Source: Scatophagus argus (taxonomy: Eukaryota > Chordata > Actinopteri > Scatophagidae). From it: DNA of 64,000 nt. The translations under genes and the position numbers were made by a program. The DNA lies in assembly GCF_020382885.2 (NCBI RefSeq), contig NC_058512.1:11248802-11312801 (forward strand). The letters are read 5' to 3'. The notes under the pieces were generated by a model, which worked only from the letters and a program-made list of their open reading frames with translations, ran no database searches and had not been told where the DNA came from. Shown piece by piece: positions 14,101-26,366 of the stretch (positions are counted from its first letter, which is position 1; the number at the start of each line of letters is the position of its first letter).

Positions 14101-15462
14101 ATGCACTTGCAAAAACAATACTTTCTGCTCAGATCTTAAAATGTTTTATCTGAAAGCAAAATTATAATGAAGCAGGAGCAGAACTCTTTAGTCTTAAAAC
14201 AGTAATATCCCAAACCAGCAGAATATTCTGTACAGAGTGTGTGTCTGAAAGAGAGCACTGAGGACAAAATTGAGGACCGTCTGCTCCTCTCTGGAAAAAA
14301 ACTGCTTGAGGACAAAATAGTGGACATTTCACCCCTGTTTTTGTTGAAAGAGCAATAGGGAATAGGGAAACCTCAACACAGGACTGGCTAATGGGGTAAC
14401 TTCATCACTCAGACACTCACTAAGCTTTCCTGTGGTATGAAGCTTTCATACAGAGGCGCATGCAGACACACGCTTAATTACTGATATAAGACTTTCGTAT
14501 ACCTTAACCTAAACCTTTGTAGTACATCTAGAACAACATTCTTTAATCATTCAAAACATAAAAAGGAGACACACACATACACCTTTCTGGAGACAGTCAC
14601 ACTTGGGGGATTACATGCTGTCTCAGAATACTAAGTGGTACTTAGTAGGACTGACTACAGGCGCCCCACACTGGTGCCGTGCTACTGAACCTATTACGGT
14701 AAGTAAATAAATGTATCATCGTTCACCTCCAGCCACCCTCTGAATCTCGATTTAATCACAACTTTAATCACAAAGTCTGAAAAATGTCACTGAAATCCTC
14801 AGAAATATTGACCACTTAAAAGGTGTCTCAAACTTATGAGGACCTACTACACAAAGCACTCAATGTAGACTACTAAATATGAAAAACAGACCAACTACAT
14901 TTCAAGTAGTCAAAAATCACGAAATTACTTTGTACATCCTGCTTGTCATGCTTTGCATGTAGTGAATGTGTAGAAACTGGAACTAACACAGATGGCTGAT
15001 GACTTGGAGTTTGTTTGGAGGTCAGATATATCCATAACAAGGATAATGTTTCCCTCCCAACATCTTTTGATAAGAGTGTTTATATTCCAATGAGTGAAGG
15101 TGTTACACACTCCTCCCCCACTGGTTATGCTGTGTGTATGTTGTTGACTCAGGATGTCTTGTGTTCTTCCCTCAGGTGTATCTGATCTAGTGTGATCGAT
15201 GGAAAACCATGACAATACCCACAGTGTTAGTGGGTCTGAAAATGGGCTAAGAAGTTGTTTAGTAGGTCATGACAAATTTTGACAGATAGGACTTGTGGAC
15301 TGCAACAGGACAGTAGACAGACATCATCCCTTTCACTGCAACAATGTTTTATTCACTCTGCAGCAACACATAGAGTTATGTAATGCGTTTCGAATGCAGT
15401 TATTCTCCCCACAATGCACACACACTAATACCCTTCATAAACCCCAGTGCCTCTGCTTTCTT
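11200..15462. other. Intergenic, no gene recognised
   Basis: No exon with plausible splice sites and family similarity was found. The CCAACTTTAACCATTGACC-type segment near 13770-13880 resembles the low-complexity end of another dispersed fish repeat, but the match is too weak to list. Confidence 0.4.
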
Positions 15463-15463
15463 C

Positions 15464-15496
<33 letters not shown>

Positions 15497-15538
15497 CTCC
15501 CCCTCTCTCTTTTTCTCTCTCCCTTCCCCTCCCTCTCA
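15463..15538 (+). repeat. (CT)n-rich microsatellite
   Basis: Long run of CT dinucleotides interrupted by CCC and TTT. It generates spurious Ser/Leu-rich and Arg/Glu-rich open frames on the two strands. Confidence 0.9.
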
Positions 15539-15686
15539 CCCATTCAGCTGTATCATGATTCTGCAGCTCAACCTCTGCAGCATGACTCCACTTTCTTCTC
15601 TGCGTCTCAGTCTGCCTCTCCAGCAGCCCTTTGACAAGTCTAAGAGAAATACTGGAATTGCTTAAAATAACTGCACTCAGACCTAT

Positions 15687-15689
<3 letters not shown>

Positions 15690-15732
<43 letters not shown>
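15690..15732 (+). repeat. (AC)n microsatellite
   Basis: About 21 uninterrupted AC dinucleotides, ending just upstream of the second SINE copy. Confidence 0.95.
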
Positions 15733-15736
<4 letters not shown>

Positions 15737-15775
15737 CACGAATTCCCTCATTCTCTATTTCTCATTCACATGACT

Positions 15776-16096
15776 GCATGGTGGTGCAGTGGTTAGCACT
15801 GTTGCCTCACAGCACAGTCCTTCTCTGTGGAATTTTCATGTTCTCCCTGTGCCTGCGTGGGTTTTCTCCAGGTACTCCAGCTTCCTTCCACAATCCCAGA
15901 AACTCACACATTAGGTTAACTGTCTACTCTACATTGCCCCTTAGTGTGAGTGTATGAGTGTGTGTGATTGTCAGTCTTTGTGTGTCAGCCCTGCGATTGA
16001 CTGGAGACCAGTCCAGGATGAACCCCGCCTCTCATCCGTTGTCATCTGGGATACACTAAGACCCTGCAGTATATAAAATGGAAGAATGGATGGATG
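15776..16096 (+). mobile_element. tRNA-like SINE, second copy with a lost B box
   Basis: Starts with GGTGGTGCAGTGGTTAGCAC, runs through TTCATGTTCTCCCTGTGCCTGCG and GACTGGAGACCAGTCCAGGATG, and ends with AATGGATGGATG. Relative to the copy at 10866-11199, the segment that should carry the B box (after GCCTCACAGC) is missing. It is therefore probably transcriptionally dead. Confidence 0.7.
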
Positions 16097-18189
16097 CATG
16101 TCTTACCAACAACATACCACAGTTTTACACTATGTGTGACAGCGGAATGCTCAAAAAACACTTGTTGGGAACATTCCATAGTTAAACAGGTACTGTAACA
16201 CTGGTAACGTGTGAAAGCTTCATGATAATTTATGAAAGGGGTGTCCTTGAAAGGATCAGTTTTCACAAGCTGAATTAGGATGAAATTCATCACATTGTTA
16301 AAATGTGCATGGGCACATAGTCCCACAATTTAAGAAAAACTAAGAATTTCTAACTAATTTCCCAATCTACAATCTATGATATCATTAAAGACTTAGGGAA
16401 TCCAGAGAAATCCTTACACATAACAGACAAAAACTAACTGTGACTGTGACCTTTGGGCCCTTTGGTGGCACCGCACAGAAAGCTAGCATTACTGTATAAA
16501 AGATATACGTGGGCTCAGGAACTTTTTGAAAATGGCATCTGCAGTGCGTTCCCAAAATACTGCGCATGCGTTTTCAAATGACTGAATGAATCTTTACTTA
16601 ATTTGCACGTGTTTTGTCTATTTGCATGAGTTTTCTTAAGTGTAAGCGTTTATGTTTCACACTTTTTTATGCCTGTGTATTTATGCTGCATTGCTGCACA
16701 GATTTTCCTCTTTTGGGATAATAAAGATCTGAACCGAACACACACTCACCCACTGAAACACACACAGGTACTGTACGAGTGATGACTCATATCAGTTAGA
16801 TTCAGGTGAGTCATCCAAGTCGATCAAGAGAACAGTTTCTTTCTCACCTCACATATCAACCCAGTAATATCCTGTTTAAACTCAAATGTTGCATTTAACT
16901 TTGTGCTGACCATATTCTCAAAAACAATATTATTTATTCACTACGATAAAGGTGAAACGAGTGCTCACAAAGATGAGGCTGAGCATCTGTCAAGTGTTGG
17001 CTACAGTAGATTGTTTTATGTATGTCTCATTCATGACTGGGCACCCTACTAGAGTGCTTAACCAACAGGACCCCACTAATTTGTGTGTACAGTCTCATCA
17101 TTAGGATATGCGGCTGCACAACAGTCAAATATATTTCTAAGCCTTTTGGGAAATGTCATTGCAGTTATTCTTAGTCTGACTTTGTCACACTGTGTCTAGT
17201 GCATCAGAAAATATGCAATGAGGCAATTTCCTGAAGCACGAGTGCCGAATAGAAGATCCACAGGGGGCATAGCATTAAAAATGTCTAAAAAAAATATGGA
17301 GGATGGAGACATAAAAAGAGAGAGAGAGTGAATCTGCTCCTGTGTAGGTGGAGACAGCAGAAGAGGGAGGAGGGTTGCAGAGGAGGAGGTTGATGAAAGA
17401 CTCTGCAGATTAAAAATGCGTTGTCAGACCACTGAAGATATTGGAGAAATATGGACACAATGAACTCTGATAATGACATCAGACGCTTTCCTATTACATT
17501 GGCAACTAAGAGGTACAATATTTGTATAAAATTACTTTGATTTGCTTTGCTGTAAGCCTTGGAGAGTGAGAGAAGGAAAGATGGGCACATGGGTAGCTAG
17601 ACAATTTCCTGTCAAAGGTTAAAAAAGTATGATAAAAAAAACCAAAAAACAAACCCAAACTCACTGACAGTCTCAATGTACTCGCACACAGAAGCTTGCC
17701 TCAGAAAGAGCAATAGTCTCATCAGTTGAGCTGGCATTTATAGCCTCTTTCTGATGAGAGGATCATGACTCAGGTAGTTCGTGCTGTAGGCAACAACACT
17801 GAAAGGAGCCCTCAGTTCGATCCACCTGGAGACTGATGAGTCTGTCTTCACATAAAAATACTTGGAGGTCACAGAGTTCATCGAGTTTGCTTACATGATG
17901 AACACATTTTAATTGAGGAAAAAACAGACACTGATAAAATAATTAAATAGAAGTCAACCTCAGGAGGTAATTAATTTAAATCTCCTTGGCTCCCACTCGT
18001 TCACTTCCTCTTTCAGAGGCGAAAAGCTGCTCACCTCAGCGTTGAATACATTAAGACTCATCGTGAGGGAAGACATTATCAGCATGCGAGAGACAGAAAG
18101 AAAGAAAAACTCACCAAGACACTGATCTGCTATGTACTCTCTGTGTGTGTGGGCATATATTATTCATGTTATGGGGCGAAAGAACAATC

Positions 18190-18410
18190 TAAACAGTCAC
18201 ATTGTGGGGACTGGCCTTCTGTATAGGGTGAAGACTTGATTTAAGGTCAGGTTTAGGTTAAAGTTAAAAGAGAGGTGGTGAGAATCCTGAGGGTTTAGCT
18301 TGTGCTGTACAGGCACACGTAAAACGGCATAAAGCATTAGGCTGGTTATGGTTCCTGTTTGGGTAGGTCCCCGTGAAAGCCATACAAGTCAACGTCATGT
18401 GCGTTGTTTG
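18190..18410. repeat. Dispersed fish repeat, CCCC/TTAGG-rich type
   Basis: Contains ATTGTGGGGACTGGCC, a GGTTTAGGTTAAAG stretch, and AGGTCCCCGTGAAAGCCATA followed by ACAAGTCAACG. I recognise this combination as similar to a widespread teleost dispersed repeat. Identification is from memory of the motif pattern only, and the boundaries are approximate. Confidence 0.4.
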
Positions 18411-18700
18411 CGTATTCAACACACAACACACACTATGTGATCTTTCTTTTTGTTCTAAATGACCCTGAAGAGCCGCATCCACAACAGCTTCCTGCGGCAG
18501 AAGGAGCAGCACAATCCAGCATCTTCCCCCCACAGACATCAGGTCACTTTACTTGCAAAGTAGAACACGTGTAAACGAATTTGTCTCAGTGACATTGGCA
18601 CAGGGACGTATTGACAGCTGATGCAGGCACACAATACATGCTGACACGCATGGTTCAGGGACAACAGGGGCTCATATTGCGAGGAAGAGAACGCTACAGA

Positions 18701-18732
18701 CATGCTGAAGACAACAGAAAGTCTTCAGCATG
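18701..18732. repeat. Perfect 12-bp inverted repeat (hairpin)
   Basis: CATGCTGAAGAC at 18701-18712 is exactly mirrored by GTCTTCAGCATG at 18721-18732 with an 8-nt AACAGAAA loop. The stem is too short to be an ordinary microRNA precursor. No terminator or protein-binding role can be assigned. Confidence 0.8.
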
Positions 18733-20205
18733 ATAACATGCAGTTAACAGTCCATATGTAGTGAATATGGCTAAGTTGCTGTACTGCTCAAACACAACCA
18801 GCATTCAAGGTAAACAATAAATATTCTCCTCTCTTTTTTTCTCTCAAACATCCCCACAGGTCAGCTGCAAAACCAAAGGAAAATGAATGAATAACAGGCA
18901 TCTTTAAGCGTAGTCCATTAAATGTGCACTCCATATTTACCTCATTGTCAAACAGTTTGATGTTCCATGTGTTCTGCAAGTGATTAAAAACTCTCCAGAA
19001 GTAGGTAATCTAGCAAAAATATTTGTTTGTCAGACTTACTTTATCATGGTAAGCTCTGAAAAGTCTCTGTTCAATAAAGCTTCAGCAGCCATTCTTCCTG
19101 TTTGCTTGTCAGTCTACTGGCTTTAGCTTTCAGACAACGTGTTTTGTAGATCCAGAGTCATTTGGAAGCCATTTGATTTCAGTGTTCAATGCATGATACA
19201 TTTAAGAAAGCCAAAAAAATCGCAACAAATTGTTCATTATGGCCAACATACCTCTGCAACATTTATGTTTACGTGGCATTCATAATGTGGTCAAAAAACA
19301 AATTGAATTGATGCCTGGACAGAAGGCAATTATAAGTTAAAAGTCCCGCATCCAAAATAAAAATATTATCATTAAGATGTAGTTAAAGCACTAAAAGTAA
19401 AAGTTGAGTTTAATTAATGATAAATTAATGTGTATTCATCAACTAATGTGACACTTAGAAAAGATGGAGCAACCACTTAATCCATAGTACACCGTAATGT
19501 ATTGGTTGATTTATATTTAGTCTTGATAATCTGAATCTGCAATCTTAGAAAATAGCAGCAGGAATACAAATACAAATAAAAGTAGAAATAGAAGTAGTGC
19601 TAAATGGTAATACTTCAGTACAATTTTGCAAGCATAGTATTTTAATACATTTCACTACTGGCAGCCGTGTGAACTGATGGCGATGTGACTGGAGGTCAGA
19701 ACAAATATTATCATAACAGAAAGCATCAATAAACAGTCTAATTATCAAGTTTAACTGAATCATTTATCTCTAACTCCAAATGCTGCATAAAGTGCAAACA
19801 ACAATATGAATCACTGGTTAATCAACACAAAATGAGAATTTCCTTTCATCACTGGGACATAAGAAGACAACTTTAGAGGAATAGTATGAGTGTGTGTGCT
19901 TGTTTGTGTATGTGTGCTTTAAATTGATTTTGCATTAACTCAGGGAGGGGACAGATTTATACCACACTCCCCACTTTGTTTGTCATATATTTTGTTGCAT
20001 AATATCATTAGAAGGTGACAGATTGAAAGTGATGTTGACATTTTGAAAGCTTGGTATCTCCCTGCTGACGAAGTACCCGCTGAATGATAAAACTTGTTAT
20101 TTTTCAGGGTTGCTTATCAAAACTTTACAGAGGAACTTGTGTACCTGTCTTACTTTTACATTTAATTTGTACACGTGAACTATCTGTCCAATCTGATAGC
20201 TTCTT

Positions 20206-20226
20206 TGTGTGTGTGTGTGTGTGTGA
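20206..20226 (+). repeat. (GT)n microsatellite
   Basis: Ten uninterrupted GT dinucleotides. Confidence 0.85.
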
Positions 20227-20410
20227 GTGTATACATCACAATAGATGCTGTATGTGTGGGATGAAACTATTTCTTGGGTTTTTGCCAGTCAGTTTCCCCA
20301 TGTGAGGAGAATGTGGAACAGGTTTATTTCTGTGGCTACTTAGCAGTCCGCAGAGGATTACCTCTGAGAACAGAGAAGACGCTGCATCTGCCAGAGAAAG
20401 TGAAGGGGAG

Positions 20411-20450
20411 ATAGATAGAGAGAGATGGAGAGAGAGAGAGAGAGAGAGAG
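20411..20450 (+). repeat. (GA)n microsatellite
   Basis: GATA and GAGA units leading into an uninterrupted GA run at about 20428-20450. Confidence 0.85.
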
Positions 20451-22454
20451 CTACTGATGCATTGCAGATAAACTGCAGATCCGAGTGCAACCCCTCCCTT
20501 CCTCTTCTCCTATGCAACCCCCACACCTCCACTCTTGTTGCTCCTCTTTGCCGTACCACCATAGATGACATCATCACTGCCACCAGACCTCCCACTACAA
20601 TCACCCCATACAGCTATCTACAGCCGGTCACACCCTGCTCAGCTCACTATCTGATCCTCCTCACCTTACACCTTTCATCCACCCATCTCAGGAGCCAGCA
20701 GAGCTTTGACCTTTGCAGCATAATGCAGTCTGAAACCATTGCTGAAATTGAAAAAAATATAATTCTGCGTAAAAAAGTAGTTTTGCCGTAAAGATAAAAT
20801 GAAGTTAAAATGTGAATAATGCCCATCTTAGATTAGCAAAACTTTCCCAAATTAACAAATCTAGAAGAAATATTTATGCAAATAAACTCATATGTACACC
20901 AGAATTATTACAGAACATGCAAATATTTCTTCCCCTTATTAACAACTATAACATCTATGCTTCAAAGTGCATTCCTGTTAATTTGATGATATGTATTTTT
21001 GAACTCACTGGCAAACATTCCCACCCTTCGTTTCCCCTTAAATAGCTATGAGGCTCAAGAAATATCCAGTCTGTCTGACAGTATCATACATGAATTCTGA
21101 TTTTGCTCATTTTAGCCTACAAAGGAAAAGGCAAAAACCATCAATGAACTGATCCACCTAATGCTTATTCTGTGTGGCAGATGTATTTCAAACTAACACA
21201 AGAGGCAGTTTTTTTCATTGACAAGCAACTTTTGAGATTTGAGTCTTTGGTTTGTATATTTATGTAGTTTGCGTGAGTCAGTCTCATATAAACCATCCTG
21301 ATGCCATAAATACACGTTCTCACCAAATCTGAAAAAAGAGCCCACAAATGCTTACTCTAGTCCATTGTGAGTAAGGTTTGCAGAGTAGCGTGCCCCAGCT
21401 GGAAATTACTACGACACATAGTTGTTTCCTTTTTTTTTTCATTAGACAAACACCATACTCAGTGTTTTCACTGGGGAAACCCACGACGCTGTGGCTTTTA
21501 TAGCTGCACCAAGTAACTTTATACATATGTTCCCAAAAGTCAGCCAGGCATATTTGGTTTCATTTGTTTCATAGTATGTAACGGCTGTTGCTCAGTTTTC
21601 CTTGCCTAATATTCATAAAATCATCATTTTCATAACAGTTTACAAAAATGATCAAATTCAACCACAGCAAATAATATATAATATATAATAACAATAATGC
21701 TGCACTCTAGTTTTCCACTTTTGAAAGTAATGAAACAAGGAGGCAGTAGAGTGTTTGACACAGTATTCCACAGCAGTAGAGAAACAGACTGTGATGCGGT
21801 ACACAGTAGTAGATTCTTCAATTTTACAATCAGACAATCAAAGCGACATTTGAGTTCATTGTCATGCATTTCTTTCAACTCAAAAGACAACCCACATATA
21901 GATTTTCTAGGCTTATAGGTGCATCAGCAGGGCTGTGAAAACCTCAGGGAGCTGAATGGCCAAATGGGAGCTGAATATGCAATAATCTGAATCCTCAACC
22001 ATCCAAAATGCACACACATGCACAAACACATGTGCACAGAAATGCAAATGGGGGGAAAAATATATGATGCACTGAGTAAAATGTTCCAAAACACATTTTT
22101 ATAATAACAGTTTCTTTGTAAAATGGAAAAAAATTGTATCTGAATTTCACTTTCATATGTATTTCATTACCAAAACACTAAAATTACTTGTACCTTTAAC
22201 ATAACACGATTTATGTCAACACATGACAAACCAGATGAACACAACACCTCAGGTGTAATAGTGAATCAAGGCAGAGCTGTGACCTTGGCAACCAACATGT
22301 TTATGCACTGTATCCTGTGGAAGACAAGACTCTACAACAGCTTAACTGACCATAAATGATGTCAGATGTAACAGATGGATGTTGTAGTGTTGTAGAATTT
22401 ATCACAGTGAACAAGAGGAAACAACCGTTATGGAACACTGGGAGGGTGTGAGCC

Positions 22455-22455
<1 letters not shown>

Positions 22456-22493
<38 letters not shown>

Positions 22494-22589
22494 CAGAGAG
22501 GAAGCAAGGAGGGAGGAAAGAAGTCAGAGAGAGGCTGGGAACAGATGGAAAGAATAGGGCGTGATAGAAAACACATAAAGATGAAGGAG

Positions 22590-22632
<43 letters not shown>

Positions 22633-22650
22633 CAGACAGACAGAAAGAAA
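22456..22650 (+). repeat. (GA)n and (AAAG)n purine tract
   Basis: A GA run (22456-22496) and a (GAAA)n/(GACA)n run (22589-22650) are separated by purine-rich sequence. The open frame of Lys-Glu-Arg across it is a product of the tetranucleotide repeat. Confidence 0.9.
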
Positions 22651-23035
22651 AGAACACCAGCAGAGAGAAGGTAGGTGCTGTTCCGACTGGTGTCCTGAGC
22701 AGTTCAGTATTTATGTCTGTGTCTGTGTCAAGTCATTCTGTCTGGCCACCTGCATTCACCCAAAACGTCCTCCACATCTTCCTCAGGCTTCACCACCTGT
22801 AGCAACACACACAGCATAACCTGCACCAAAAACACACGACACAATACAAGACCCCTTTATTAAACTGAACATATACAAACAGAGAATCTTAACTACACCG
22901 AGAGGTGTCTATGTGGAGTTATAGGAGCCAAAATAATTCTTCTTCTGCATATTTTATCTCTCATATTTTTGAATTATGTTTCCTTATAAACTGATATTTA
23001 AAAGAATATTTTATTTTGTGGCAACATTTTAGGGC

Positions 23036-23140
23036 CCTGACCTCATCCTCATCCAGCACCTCTGGAATGAGCTGGTCTCATAGTCCAATATCAGTGCCCT
23101 GCCTCATTAATGCTCCTGTGGCTGAATGGGAGAAAATCCA
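23036..23140 (+). mobile_element. Tc1-like transposase 3' fragment
   Basis: The frame starting at 23039 reads D-L-I-L-I-Q-H-L-W-N-E-L, matching the D-L-N-P-I-E-H-L-W-D-E-L block near the end of Tc1-family transposases. The following ATATCAGTGCCCTGCCTCATTAATGC also matches that family. Only about 100 bp survive. There are no terminal inverted repeats and no start. This is an inactive relic. Confidence 0.7.
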
Positions 23141-24183
23141 TGCAGCCTTATTTCTCTTGTCAAAAACAGGTTTTCATTAACACACAGTCACTTTAGAGGA
23201 AAGAGCATTGTTTTCATTTCAACCAAAATTGGTTATTTGTGCAGCTTGTAAATGCTGTTTCAGATGTGTAGCAATCACAATATTGACACCACCCATCACA
23301 TGGATCATTAATCTCTTGGCCTCACACACACACACATACACACACACTCACTCACACAAAGTTGTAAGCCTGCGAGGCCCTGGTAGGTTGAGCATCATCA
23401 ACGTAAATCTTAATTAAATGTCTCAGCGTTTGCTTTGCTTTTTATCTCAATGTCATTCTTCCTCTCCACTGACTCGTGATGTTCTCTCCTTCTCCTCACA
23501 AATATATTAGAGACAAAAGTACAGCTGGCAGCCATAGCTGCATGGAGGACATATTGCAATACCACAATACAACGAGTAAAAGTTGTGCGTTTAAAACTTT
23601 ACCATAGCAAATGCTTATAAGCAAATATGCCTAGACTAAATGACAGGATTAAAAGTGGTTTTAATGCCTCACAGAATCTCTTGGTCTGCTATTACAGCAA
23701 TATGTTGTAACATTTACCATTTTCCTTTAGTTTACAAATGTGAGTACAGTAGCTGTGAAAGTTGCAAAGTCTTACTGATCAGAAATCAATGAGGGAATCA
23801 ATATAGAATCAGACCAATATTTTTTCTTTATGGGAACTTGACTTGACTCCTGACTATGATCCTTACGCTGCTAACTACCACATATCAAAGGATACTCTTG
23901 ATATGTGCTTCATCTGTCAAATTACAGCTTTATTATCCTTCCATTTAAATGTCACTCAGTATGTCAGCTGAAAGATTCTGCCATGCCTGTGCTTTGACCT
24001 CATTCAAAGGCGAATGAACTCTCCATAACTCTGTGGCCTGATGCCGGCATGTTTGAGGCTGGGACAGACTGGAATGGGTTCATCTGCTTGCAAGAGCCTG
24101 TTTCTGCTGCAGTGCCATTTGAAAACACTTCAACCCTTCTGCAGTGCGCTGGAGCCCAGCACTGATGTTGAATGACTCTCCTG

Positions 24184-24210
24184 TTTTTTTTTTTTTTTTT
24201 TTTTTTTTTT
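24184..24210 (+). repeat. T27 homopolymer
   Basis: 27 consecutive T, equivalent to a poly(A) tract on the minus strand. It could be the tail of an old retroposed sequence. No source gene is recognised on its right side. Confidence 0.9.
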
Positions 24211-24480
24211 CTTGGCCCAGCTCATACACTCTCACTCTGCTGTGTGCATCAGACCACCTTATACTGGCATCTGGAGAGCCCCAACACTTAAATATATGCC
24301 TCTAAAAACCTGCAGGAAGGGCACGCACAGAGAAACTCATAGAGCAGTGGTCAAGGACACTGTAACGTCAGCAAGCAAGGAGGTTGTGGGTGTGGCTCCT
24401 GTGGTATATAATCATTTACAATACATATTAGTGCTTAAAATAGGCGGACACACAGAAACAGAAAGTCATTGTGACCATAT

Positions 24481-24503
24481 CTCCCTCCCTCCCTCCCTCC
24501 CTC
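24481..24503 (+). repeat. (CTCC)n microsatellite
   Basis: Five to six CTCC units followed by CT-rich sequence to about 24542. Confidence 0.85.
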
Positions 24504-24599
24504 TCAGTCTAGCTCTTTCTCTCTCTGTCTGCCTCTCTGTCTCTGGAGCAATCTAAAATTGGCCATGCTTGATGCATTAGATGTGCTTGACTAAAGATT

Positions 24600-26190
24600 G
24601 CAGTGGAAAACCAATGAGGGGGGGGCGGTAACATAAATGTAACCTAGTGATTAACTGCAAATGTCTAAATCAGTGTTGAAAAGCAGAATGAGTTCTCATC
24701 TCACATACTAGACAAATAACGATAAGATTTTTAAAAGTACTTGGGCAGGAGTGCAGTTATGACTTAATGCCCTGAAATTCAGTACAAGTTTTTTGTCTTG
24801 ATATGTTGCTATTTGCACTCAGGTTGCTGGACTTATAATATGGCCTGATTTGTGGAGGAAAGTGTGGTGATCATTTTGACGACATTAAATGCATTAAGTA
24901 ATGGATCCTGCAGAAGCACTACTGCAGCTGTTTTTGGTGCGTTACCTCGCAGTTGCTAATCGATTCACATTGACCTGAGCAAGATTTGAGATTAGAGTGA
25001 AGCGTCAAGATTGATCAGAGATCAATAGCCTGCTGGAGAGGCCGAGGCACCGGACAGGAAGCCCACACTGATGCCTCACTGGAGGGGGGGGGGAAACATC
25101 TCAGCAAATGGGATGGATAAGCCACAAATCCCATGTGGCTTTGTGCTACAGTGTAAGGATCCTTCAGACACCACTCGCAGTGTGTATTAGATAAAAGTGT
25201 AGACCATAGAAGTATACAATATACAGTCTACTTCATTAATATCTCAGTTTTGGGGATGAATACATTAAGCTAGACATTTAAAAAAAAATTGTGAAATCTT
25301 GGCATTGTGCAGTGACCTTTTATACCTCACTTATGTTATTTAAAATAATTCAAGAACAAAATAAATGAGTTTCTTAAAAGGCTGTCTTCATGAATCAATG
25401 AATGGATCTGAGTTTTTTCTATTCAGCGATACATTTAGCACTGAAATTTGAAATTACTTGTATAACCAGCCATTATCATTATTAGTAGTAGTAGTGGTAG
25501 TAGCACTATTATTGGTCCAATAAGAGAAAATGTTGCAAATGCAGAATCACAATAAAAAGAAAGTAAGGAAAATATGAATAAGTGCCACTTCTCTTTTGTC
25601 ACTTTGCCTGCCTTAAGAGCAAAGCAGGTACATACATATTATTCATTTAAGGAGCTTAAGATCACTTGGTATACCCTCCTTATTTTCATGCATGACAAAG
25701 TCTACACATTCTTTAGACTTTGTGCCTGAAGAAATAATCATCGTCTGGTCGCTCAAGTTCTTGCATTAATTCACACTGAGTGAACTGTCATTTCAGCTCA
25801 GCTCTTTTAGGTAAAAGAAACTGCTGTTTGCTGTCCGTGGTGCTGAAATGACAGGCCCAATACAGGTGCGTTCCTACTGTTTCATAAGAGCGACCAAATT
25901 AATGTCTGGATTGGTTGATTCATAATGAATTTATTCTCTGCTTTGAAGGGATTTCAGACTTTTGACATCAAAATCAAAATTGTTTTCCAATTAACACAAA
26001 CTTAACCTTATCTATTTATCTATCTAGTCAGTTCATTTAAATCGGCAGCCATGCAGCGCCTCCAGCCCACGTGGTTCAGACGGAACGGGACCCGGGACCA
26101 TTAGCAGACGACCTGAGGGGGATGCGCCCTCCCCTCCCTTCCATCAGTGGACGAAACAAAACTGCTTGGCCTTGCCTTGTTAGCGGCACA
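24600..26190. other. Upstream flank of nefm, no gene
   Basis: No exon recognised. The interval immediately precedes the nefm promoter and may hold its proximal regulatory elements. The sequence becomes GC-richer after about 26060. Confidence 0.4.
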
Positions 26191-26196
26191 GCCTCA

Positions 26197-26211
26197 CATT
26201 GGCTATATAAG
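26197..26211 (+). promoter_or_regulatory. nefm core promoter: inverted CCAAT and TATA box
   Basis: ATTGG (reverse CCAAT, 26198-26202) is directly followed by TATATAAG at 26204-26211, placed 156 bp before the nefm ATG. Transcription would start near 26235, giving a 5' leader of about 130 bases. The leader contains a CA-rich stretch (26262-26290). Confidence 0.65.
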
Positions 26212-26366
26212 GCGCAGACAGAGGAGGTCTTAGTCGCTGTGAAAGCCATACACCCCTCACCTGCACACACACACACACATAACACACATACACCCACATA
26301 CACGCCTCCACCTCCTGCACCGTCCCCCTTCATTCTTGCGCACATCCCCTACGGTACTCTGACCGG

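Larger units (their letters stand above)
16097..22455. other. Intergenic, repeats only
   Basis: No gene recognised. The short open frames here lack splice context. Repeats and one perfect hairpin inside this stretch are listed separately. A segment at about 16690-16735 (TTTTGGGATAATAAAG) resembles a retroposon tail. Confidence 0.4.

Noticed and set aside
15435..15731. Open frames with poly-Cys-Val or Arg-Glu repeats
   Set aside because: Translations of (AC)n and (CT)n microsatellites.
17715..17830. tRNA-like stretch with a GTTCGATCC B-box-like motif
   Set aside because: The A-box-like part is poor, the cloverleaf stems do not form by eye, and no terminator follows. Not called as a tRNA.
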